DNA of 7,007 nt from JBCDBH01 sp039184055. GTDB taxonomy: Bacteria > Acidobacteriota > Thermoanaerobaculia > Multivoradales > J023. Below are positions 1 to 4,465 of the stretch, in pieces (position 1 is the stretch's first letter; every line of letters starts with the position of its first letter). Below the pieces are notes generated by a model. The model ran no database searches and had not been told where the DNA came from. It was given only the letters and a program-made list of their open reading frames with translations. The DNA lies in contig JBCDBH010000312.1 in NCBI GenBank assembly GCA_039184055.1, forward strand, positions 1-7,007. Direction: 5' to 3'. Both the position numbers and the translations under genes were made by a program.

Positions 1-52
1 GACCCCGCCGTCGAGGCTGGCAAGGGCGACCATACGGCGATCACCAGCGCCG
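1..52 (+). repeat. Direct repeat, copy A (identical to 235-286)
   Basis: These 52 bases match bases 235-286 exactly; the match stops at base 53 (g) against 287 (t). The left limit is the window edge, so the true repeat may be longer. The offset is 234 bp, a multiple of three, so both copies are read in the same frame. There is not one mismatch, which points to a recent duplication or to an assembly artefact at a contig end rather than an old paralogue. Confidence 0.95.
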
Positions 53-72
53 GATGTGGCGAAGGGCATTGA
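1..72 (+). pseudogene. Truncated remnant of a duplicated dioxygenase 5' region (runs off the left edge)
   Basis: Frame 1 from the window edge reads DPAVEAGKGDHTAITSA, identical to residues 24-40 of the dioxygenase encoded at 166-762. It then diverges to GCGEGH and stops at TGA 70-72. None of the cupin metal ligands is included, so the product could not be an enzyme. The start of this reading frame lies outside the window. If the duplication is a tandem copy of the 234-bp segment, the upstream sequence should carry a second promoter and start codon and give a peptide of about 46 residues. The alternative is a misassembled contig end. Confidence 0.55.
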
Positions 73-97
73 CAGTTTCCATCCCGGCACTTAGATT
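69..97 (+). promoter_or_regulatory. Sigma70-like promoter for the dioxygenase gene
   Basis: A perfect -35 box TTGACA (69-74) is followed after 17 bp by TAGATT (92-97), which matches four of six positions of the -10 consensus. Transcription would start near 103-105 and leave a leader of about 60 bases before the ATG at 166. The -35 box overlaps the TGA that ends the upstream remnant (70-72), so the promoter begins at the end of the truncated copy. Confidence 0.55.
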
Positions 98-133
98 CGG
101 ATGACTCTATGGGAGTGGGGGAAAGAGTTCGAC

Positions 134-152
134 CTGCCGGAAGCACCGGTGG
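134..152 (+). promoter_or_regulatory. Leader hairpin next to the ribosome binding site
   Basis: Bases 134-140 (CTGCCGG) can pair with 146-152 (CCGGTGG) around the loop AAGCA. The stem has seven pairs, two of them G-U. The 3' arm ends in the first two bases of the GGAAAGGAG purine tract, so folding could influence ribosome access. I do not recognise a known riboswitch class in the leader, so a regulatory role is only an inference. Confidence 0.3.
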
Positions 153-159
153 AAAGGAG
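151..159 (+). promoter_or_regulatory. Ribosome binding site that fixes the dioxygenase start
   Basis: GGAAAGGAG ends six bases before the ATG at 166, an ideal Shine-Dalgarno arrangement. The in-frame ATG at 109 has only a diffuse G-rich run before it and would lie about five bases after the predicted transcription start, so 166 is preferred. Confidence 0.75.
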
Positions 160-165
160 ATTGTC

Positions 166-762
166 ATGTCGATGCCTGCTTTGGCCCTAGAAGAAACGGT
201 TCCCGAGGGCTGTAGAAAGTTGATCTCGCGTCTCGACCCCGCCGTCGAGGCTGGCAAGGGCGACCATACGGCGATCACCAGCGCCGTGCAGAAAGTTCTC
301 GAAGAGTGCATTGCCAACGGTGACATCGATCTCCCCGCCGCGCTCCGCCGACCGGTAGCCGAACGCTACGCACGCCACTCGATCCACTGGGATCCCGTTC
401 GCAACTACTCCGTGCTCGCCATGGTCTGGGCTTCCGGCCAAGGCACGCCGCTCCACGATCACGACGGCATGTGGTGTGTCGAAGGCCTGCTCCAGGGTGA
501 GCTGGCGATTACCCAATACGAGCTCCACGAACGTCAGGACGATCGATATCGGTTCTCGAAAGACTCGACCGTCAGCGCCAGGGTCGGCTCCGCGGGCGGT
601 CTGATTCCGCCGTTCGACTACCACACCATCGAAAACCCCAACGACACCACCGCCATCACCATTCACGTCTACGGTGGTCAGCTGATGCGCTGCAACATCT
701 TCGAGCCGGTCGCCAACAATTGGTGGCAGGCCGAAACCCGCACCCTCAGCTGCGCGTCGTAA
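166..762 (+). CDS. Cysteine dioxygenase-family thiol dioxygenase (cupin)
   Basis: A 198-residue soluble, non-haem iron enzyme of the cysteine dioxygenase family, expected to oxidise a thiol such as L-cysteine to its sulfinic acid with O2 in the cytoplasm. The cupin core is clear: metal ligands His97 and His99 in TPLHDHDGMWC, with the third, His153, in FDYHTIENP. The segment TIHVY supplies His167 and Tyr169, corresponding to His155 and Tyr157 of the mammalian enzyme. Cys104 lies five residues after the second histidine, the position of mammalian Cys93, which crosslinks to that tyrosine. Arg70 in YARH aligns with Arg60, the carboxylate-binding residue, favouring cysteine over 3-mercaptopropionate as substrate. 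The stretch WDPVRNYSVLAMVW also resembles mercaptopropionate dioxygenases, so the substrate is not certain. Length is normal for the family (about 200). It has its own promoter, and the cell-wall genes downstream look unrelated to its job. Confidence 0.85.
   Translation: MSMPALALEETVPEGCRKLISRLDPAVEAGKGDHTAITSAVQKVLEECIANGDIDLPAALRRPVAERYARHSIHWDPVRNYSVLAMVWASGQGTPLHDHDGMWCVEGLLQGELAITQYELHERQDDRYRFSKDSTVSARVGSAGGLIPPFDYHTIENPNDTTAITIHVYGGQLMRCNIFEPVANNWWQAETRTLSCAS
235..286 (+). repeat. Direct repeat, copy B (inside the dioxygenase gene)
   Basis: Second copy of the 52-bp exact direct repeat whose first copy is at 1-52. Here it encodes residues 24-40 of the dioxygenase (counting from the start at 166), ahead of the cupin core, so this copy is part of the intact gene. 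Confidence 0.95.
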
Positions 763-837
763 CGACAGCCGCGCACGACACCCGCCTCACGGCTCACTGG
801 TAGCCGGGCTCCGCATTGCGGCGTCCGGTTGCCACAG

Positions 838-859
838 CGCGGCAAGAAGCCGAGCCGCG
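838..859. repeat. Inverted repeat, possible terminator-like hairpin
   Basis: CGCGGC (838-843) pairs perfectly with GCCGCG (854-859) around a ten-base loop. A flanking G-U pair (837/860) could extend it. It lies about 75 bases after the dioxygenase stop and is GC-rich like a terminator stem, but the following bases are GATAACG with no T-run. It may aid termination or protect the transcript end; this is inference. Confidence 0.4.
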
Positions 860-898
860 TGATAACGTTCTGCCACCGGTCACGTGTGTCGCGAGTGC

Positions 899-917
899 TC
901 GTTGCTCCCCGCAACGA
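899..917. repeat. Perfect 7-bp inverted repeat
   Basis: TCGTTGC (899-905) is the exact reverse complement of GCAACGA (911-917), with the loop TCCCC between. There is no T-run after it. It could form an RNA hairpin or be a binding site for a dimeric regulator upstream of the cell-wall operon. The sequence does not decide which. Confidence 0.45.
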
Positions 918-946
918 TCTCCGTAGACGGTTCCGAACTCCCCTTC

Positions 947-969
947 CGTGGATCACTGCCGGATCCACG
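947..969. repeat. Perfect 8-bp inverted repeat before the cell-wall operon
   Basis: CGTGGATC (947-954) is the exact reverse complement of GATCCACG (962-969), with the seven-base spacer ACTGCCG. It ends 47 bases before the first start codon of the operon (1017). That position suits an operator or a leader hairpin. The 15-bp centre-to-centre arm distance is larger than one helical turn, so a hairpin in RNA is at least as likely as a dimer-binding operator. Confidence 0.45.
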
Positions 970-1003
970 CCCGAGCCACGACACACGATCTGCGCAACCG
1001 ATC

Positions 1004-1010
1004 GAGGAGG
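1004..1010 (+). promoter_or_regulatory. Ribosome binding site that fixes the first operon start
   Basis: GAGGAGG ends six bases before the ATG at 1017. The longer in-frame start at 948 lies within the inverted repeat and would add 23 polar residues ahead of a clear signal sequence, so 1017 is chosen. Confidence 0.8.
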
Positions 1011-1016
1011 GACTGG

Positions 1017-1442
1017 ATGAAATCGCTGGTCAAGCTGCTCGTGGCCACCCTTCTGGCCACGGGATGGTTTTTATTTGCAGGCGCCAACGAGTCGACTTCC
1101 GCCGAGGCTCCCGCGACACGAATCCCGACAACCGAATCTATGACCGACACGTCGACCCTCGACGCGTTCACACCCATCGGCACCAGCTCCCTGCCGGTGT
1201 TCACCTGTCGTCACGGCGCCAAAGACGTCGAAGTCGTGCTCGCCGCCGATGGCCGCGCCCACCAGCTCGACGCGCACGCTCTGTCGCTCGTCGACGATCC
1301 CGATACCGCCACCCTGATCCTGCGCCTCGGCAAAGACGATCTCACCGCCACCGCCAGCGCCGACCACACCAGCCAACACATCGGCGTCGTGCTCGACGGC
1401 CTCGCCATCGACTGCAGTCGAAATCCATCCGCTTCCAGCTGA
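1017..1442 (+). CDS. Small exported protein with two cysteines, function unknown
   Basis: This 141-residue protein begins MKSLVKLLVATLLATGWFLF, two lysines followed by a hydrophobic stretch, a typical Sec signal peptide or membrane anchor. Cleavage could fall after AGA (21-23). A low-complexity Ser/Thr/Ala/Pro linker (24-58) leads to a compact domain of about 75 residues that starts at FTCRHG and ends near IDCSR. It has alternating hydrophobic residues suggestive of beta strands. Cys64 and Cys133 bracket the domain and could form a disulfide in the periplasm. There is no lipobox cysteine at the signal end. The start FTCRHG vaguely recalls MliC-type lysozyme inhibitors, but the rest does not follow that family, so no function is assigned. 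It opens the group of cell-wall genes, 33 bases before the LysM-like gene, which suggests an envelope role. Confidence 0.75.
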   Translation: MKSLVKLLVATLLATGWFLFAGANESTSAEAPATRIPTTESMTDTSTLDAFTPIGTSSLPVFTCRHGAKDVEVVLAADGRAHQLDAHALSLVDDPDTATLILRLGKDDLTATASADHTSQHIGVVLDGLAIDCSRNPSASS

Positions 1443-1448
1443 ATCTCG

Positions 1449-1464
1449 ACGCGCTCTGACGCGT
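1449..1464. repeat. Small inverted repeat between the first two operon genes
   Basis: ACGCG (1449-1453) pairs with CGCGT (1460-1464) around CTCTGA in the 33-base gap. The stem is short and lacks a T-run, so it is not a convincing terminator. It might modestly affect transcript processing or translation of the next gene, whose ribosome binding site is poor. Confidence 0.2.
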
Positions 1465-1475
1465 ATGCAAGAACG

Positions 1476-1817
1476 ATGAGCCTGTCTCGAACCGTCGGCT
1501 GGATCGTTTTGCTCGTGGCGTTGGTCGTGGGGGCCGTGTGGCTACCCGCGACACCGACGACCGCTGAGGGTGTGATTCAGCGTTTTCGTTTTGACGACGA
1601 GCTGTGTCGGGAGCTCTTTTCGAGCCGTGAACAGACCACGTACACGGTGCCCGACGATGCCGACGCGCCGCGACGGATCGACGAGATCGCCCGTCGCTAC
1701 GGGGTCGAGCTGCAGCTGGTGTGTAGCGCCAATGAGCTGACGGCCGATTGTGGCGCGACGTCGCTCGCGGTTGGTGAAACCCTGATCTTGCCGCTCGATC
1801 GGCGGGCGGTGCCATGA
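1476..1817 (+). CDS. Membrane-anchored LysM-like protein
   Basis: A 113-residue protein with one hydrophobic segment (about residues 7-24, GWIVLLVALVVGAVWLP) after a short N-terminus containing one arginine, so the rest should face the periplasm. Residues 55-107 follow the LysM pattern: TYTV at the start, IDEIARRYGVE in the middle, then an Asn-containing turn (SANEL) and the closing LAVGETLILPL. LysM domains bind N-acetylglucosamine chains of peptidoglycan. Two oddities are an insertion replacing the usual GDTL (PDDADAPRR) and Cys83 and Cys92 flanking the SANELTAD loop, with Cys44 outside. Cys83 and Cys92 could form a disulfide. The start has no clear Shine-Dalgarno sequence, but no better in-frame start exists. 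The stop overlaps the next start (ATGA, 1814-1817), indicating translational coupling to the SEDS-like gene. A wall-anchoring or targeting role for the synthase is inferred. Confidence 0.75.
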   Translation: MSLSRTVGWIVLLVALVVGAVWLPATPTTAEGVIQRFRFDDELCRELFSSREQTTYTVPDDADAPRRIDEIARRYGVELQLVCSANELTADCGATSLAVGETLILPLDRRAVP

Positions 1818-4465
1818 CGCTACTGATCGTCACGCTGCTGCTCGGCGCGGCGTTGCTCGTCTTGCTACGCGCTGAACGGCAAGCATTACGAATCGGCGCG
1901 GTGGCGGTGATCGTGGCGCTGCCGCTGGTCTACGCCGCGACGCTGATCGGCGCGTCGGCCGAGCGACTCGACGCGCTGCGCTTCTCACGCGTCGGCGTGC
2001 AGCTGGCGTTTGGCGAAGGCCGACCGCTCACCATCGGGGGTGGCGATACGGCGGCGGATCTCCACGCGAATCTGCTACCCGCCGACGCCGGTCTGATCGA
2101 AGTCGCTGGCGAAGCGGACAGCGAAGCCATCGGAGCGACGATTGGCGAGCCTATTTTGCGTCTACCGGCCGCCGATGGCACCGCGCCGGTAATCGTGGTC
2201 GATGGCGTGGTGCAAAACGCCATCTCGCTCACCGATGGCGATGTGATCCGTCTCGGCGAGGACATCGAGCTGACCTTCGGTCGGCGCGGGCTGCGTGTCG
2301 GTGACGCCGAAGCGCCGCTGCCAGGCCTCATCGATAGCCTGGTGGGCAATCCGAATGTCGTCGTCTATCTCCCCGACCTCGGCACCACCGTGGGTTTGGA
2401 TCTCGGCGACTATCGCTCCTTTCTCCAACGTCAGGGCAATCGCTGGCGTCTGGTGCTCCGCGACTCGACCGTCACCGTCATGCGGAACGGCGAGACCGTG
2501 GCCGCGCTGGCCGATCGCATGCCGCTGGCGCGTGAGGTCGCGCTCGGCTGGCAGGTGGTGTGGGGCACGCCGGGCAACCGCGTACTCCGTACCTTGCGTT
2601 CGGATCGGCTCACCTTCGAGGACGAACGGGTCACGGTCTTCTTCGATCAACAAGAGCACCATCTGGAAACCCTGGCCGGCGCCGATGCGCCGATCGAGCT
2701 GGCTTTGGTGGTGCCGAGCACGGTCGACACGCGTGGCCGGCTGGTCGAATTCGCCGAGCGCTCGCCACGTCTCAGCGGTTTGTCGGCAACGCTGACCTGG
2801 GATCCGGAGTCGAAGGTCTCGACGCTCGAGCTGCTCGGTGATCGTCAGGAGGTCGCGCTCGGCTCGGTCTACGGGCTGGGCGAAGGCGATGACCTGCTCC
2901 TGGTGCGGATCGATCGCACCCGGGTGCCGTGGCGGCTGCTTCTCGATTTGGCGCTGCTCGGGCTCTTCTTCGCGGTCTTCTTGGGACCGGGTATGTTGCG
3001 GGTGCCGACCCTCGCCGTGACCGTCGGCGCCACCGGCTTGATCATCGCCAACCGGCTGCTCTTCGCGCATCGCGCCGCGACCCAACCACCGGATTTCTAT
3101 GTCCGCGGCATCGACGAAGCCCAGCTCGCCCTGTGGCTGGTGCCGGCGGCGTTGCTCTTTGGCTGGACGTTCGCCTGGCTGTGTCGTCGACCGACGACGC
3201 CCGAGCTGTCGATGCTGCGCTGGCCGCTGCTCGGTCTGGTCACCGCCGCCGCGGGATGTTTTACCGTGGCGGGAGGTCGAGGCACGATTCTGGCGCTGAT
3301 CCCACTCGTGCTGGCCGGGCTATTGGTGCTCGCCAGCCGGATCTCGAGCCTGCGTCGCGACGCCCTGCCATGGAGTCTGCGTACCGCGTTGATCGTCGCC
3401 GTACTGGTGTTCGCGGTGCGTACCGTCGCCGCCTGGATCGGCATGCCGGAGGCGCTCCGTCTGCCGACCACCGGTTTACGGGTCCTGTGGACCGCGATCC
3501 AATTGCCGGTGTGCGCCCTGGCGCTCGGACTCACCCTCGACCTGATCGCCGACCGTCGTGATCGTCTCGGTGTGACCGCCGATCATCGCCCGGTGGTCCG
3601 CGCCTGGCTCGCCGGCATCATCACCGTGCTCGGTTTCGCGACCATCGCCTATGCCCTCACGGCGGCGATGGTGCGCGATCTCGGTCTGTTGATCGCGCAT
3701 GGTTTGCCGGTCGTCGTCGGGCTGCTGCTCTTGGTGCGTTGGCCTCCCTGGCCGGCACGCAGCACGGGCAAACCCAAAATCACCTGGGCAGTCGGCACCG
3801 GGCTCGCCATGCTGCCGCTGCTCGCCGTGCTGACGGTCAACGTCGCACCCAGCGTGCTGGTGTCGATGGTCGGCTGGGGAAGCAACGGCGATCAGGAAAC
3901 CACCACGGTGGTCGATCGCGCCGCGCAGCTGAGCGCCAATCGCGCGCAGCAGATGTTCCGTCTCTACATGCTCGCCAACCCGGAGCTGCTGCGTGAGGTC
4001 GGGCTGGTGCCGTCGGAACGGGTCGCCATCCACTACGGCACGCTGCAGTCCTATGGCGCCGAGGCCGGTTTTTGGGGTGAGGGCTTCGCCAGCTCGGAGC
4101 TGCCCAGGCATCTCGGCGTCACCTATTTGAGCGATCTCGTGCCGATGGTCTTCGTGCTCGCCGACTTCGGGGTCATCGGCATGGTCGGGCTGACGGTGGT
4201 CTATCTCGCCCTGCTGATACCCCTGCCACTTTTGGCGGCCGATCCACGTGGCGCGCCGATCACCCGTCAGGGTACGTGGATCGCCACGGTCGCGCTGCTC
4301 GCCGTGGTGCTGCCGAGTCTCTACATGATCCTGGCCAATCTCAATCTTGTGCTCTTCACCGGTAAGAACACCGCGCTGCTCTCGCTCAACTCGATCAGCG
4401 ACATTCTCGAAAGCGCGGCTTTGCTCGCCATCGCCGCCTGGGGTCTGGGGCTCGCTCGACGATGA
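1814..4465 (+). CDS. FHA-like/SEDS fusion: divergent FtsW/RodA-type peptidoglycan glycosyltransferase
   Basis: This 883-residue polytopic protein has two hydrophobic segments (2-19, 26-46), then a soluble beta-rich region (about 55-370), then a membrane half of ten or more segments (374-883). Residues 64-156 resemble an FHA domain: RPLTIGGGD near the start and ISLTDGDVIRLGEDIELTF at the end. The phosphothreonine-binding Arg, Ser and His of FHA domains are not visible. More beta-rich sequence follows. The membrane half has late SEDS features: LQSYGAEAGFWGEGF (744-758), LP at 763-764, SD at 773-774, FGVIG (785-789) and LFTGKN (847-852). These correspond to the QSLIAIGSGGLFGKG, LP...TDF, LGFIG and TGIPLPF regions. 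Asp774 is the candidate catalytic aspartate. The PLPFISYGG motif is replaced by LLSLNSISD. SEDS proteins polymerise lipid II glycan strands with a partner class B PBP, here encoded by the overlapping next gene. Assignment rests on motifs and context; it could be a non-catalytic relative. Confidence 0.8.
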   Translation: MTLLIVTLLLGAALLVLLRAERQALRIGAVAVIVALPLVYAATLIGASAERLDALRFSRVGVQLAFGEGRPLTIGGGDTAADLHANLLPADAGLIEVAGEADSEAIGATIGEPILRLPAADGTAPVIVVDGVVQNAISLTDGDVIRLGEDIELTFGRRGLRVGDAEAPLPGLIDSLVGNPNVVVYLPDLGTTVGLDLGDYRSFLQRQGNRWRLVLRDSTVTVMRNGETVAALADRMPLAREVALGWQVVWGTPGNRVLRTLRSDRLTFEDERVTVFFDQQEHHLETLAGADAPIELALVVPSTVDTRGRLVEFAERSPRLSGLSATLTWDPESKVSTLELLGDRQEVALGSVYGLGEGDDLLLVRIDRTRVPWRLLLDLALLGLFFAVFLGPGMLRVPTLAVTVGATGLIIANRLLFAHRAATQPPDFYVRGIDEAQLALWLVPAALLFGWTFAWLCRRPTTPELSMLRWPLLGLVTAAAGCFTVAGGRGTILALIPLVLAGLLVLASRISSLRRDALPWSLRTALIVAVLVFAVRTVAAWIGMPEALRLPTTGLRVLWTAIQLPVCALALGLTLDLIADRRDRLGVTADHRPVVRAWLAGIITVLGFATIAYALTAAMVRDLGLLIAHGLPVVVGLLLLVRWPPWPARSTGKPKITWAVGTGLAMLPLLAVLTVNVAPSVLVSMVGWGSNGDQETTTVVDRAAQLSANRAQQMFRLYMLANPELLREVGLVPSERVAIHYGTLQSYGAEAGFWGEGFASSELPRHLGVTYLSDLVPMVFVLADFGVIGMVGLTVVYLALLIPLPLLAADPRGAPITRQGTWIATVALLAVVLPSLYMILANLNLVLFTGKNTALLSLNSISDILESAALLAIAAWGLGLARR

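Larger units (their letters stand above)
763..1016. other. Spacer with several inverted repeats and no convincing gene
   Basis: The 254 bases between the dioxygenase stop and the next start hold no reading frame that looks like a protein; those present are short and arginine-rich. There are four inverted repeats, listed separately where strong. A fourth, weaker one pairs CGGCT (790-794) with AGCCG (802-806). None is followed by a T-run, so no standard intrinsic terminator can be called. The promoter of the downstream operon should lie here, but I found no well-matched -35/-10 pair. Confidence 0.6.

Noticed and set aside
109..165. Longer N-terminus of the dioxygenase from the ATG at 109
   Set aside because: It lies about five bases after the predicted transcription start, has no proper Shine-Dalgarno sequence, and the ATG at 166 has an ideal one. 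The extra 19 residues do not look like part of the family.
103..165. Riboswitch in the dioxygenase leader
   Set aside because: The leader is only about 60 bases with one modest hairpin, and I could not match it to any known riboswitch consensus.
902..929. Promoter TTGCTC with 16-bp spacing to TAGACG ahead of the cell-wall operon
   Set aside because: Both boxes match the consensus poorly, and the -35 box falls inside a perfect inverted repeat. Not good enough to annotate.
948..1016. Longer N-terminus of the small exported protein from the ATG at 948
   Set aside because: It would bury the signal sequence behind 23 polar residues, and the GAGGAGG site points to 1017.
1206..1415. MliC-type lysozyme inhibitor domain in the small exported protein
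   Set aside because: Only the FTCRHG start is suggestive; the later conserved glycine, serine and tryptophan pattern of that family is not visible.
884..1459. Arginine-rich 191-residue reading frame overlapping the small exported protein
   Set aside because: It is rich in Arg, His and Pro repeats typical of an out-of-frame reading of high-GC DNA, and it lacks the signal sequence and ribosome binding site seen in the other frame.
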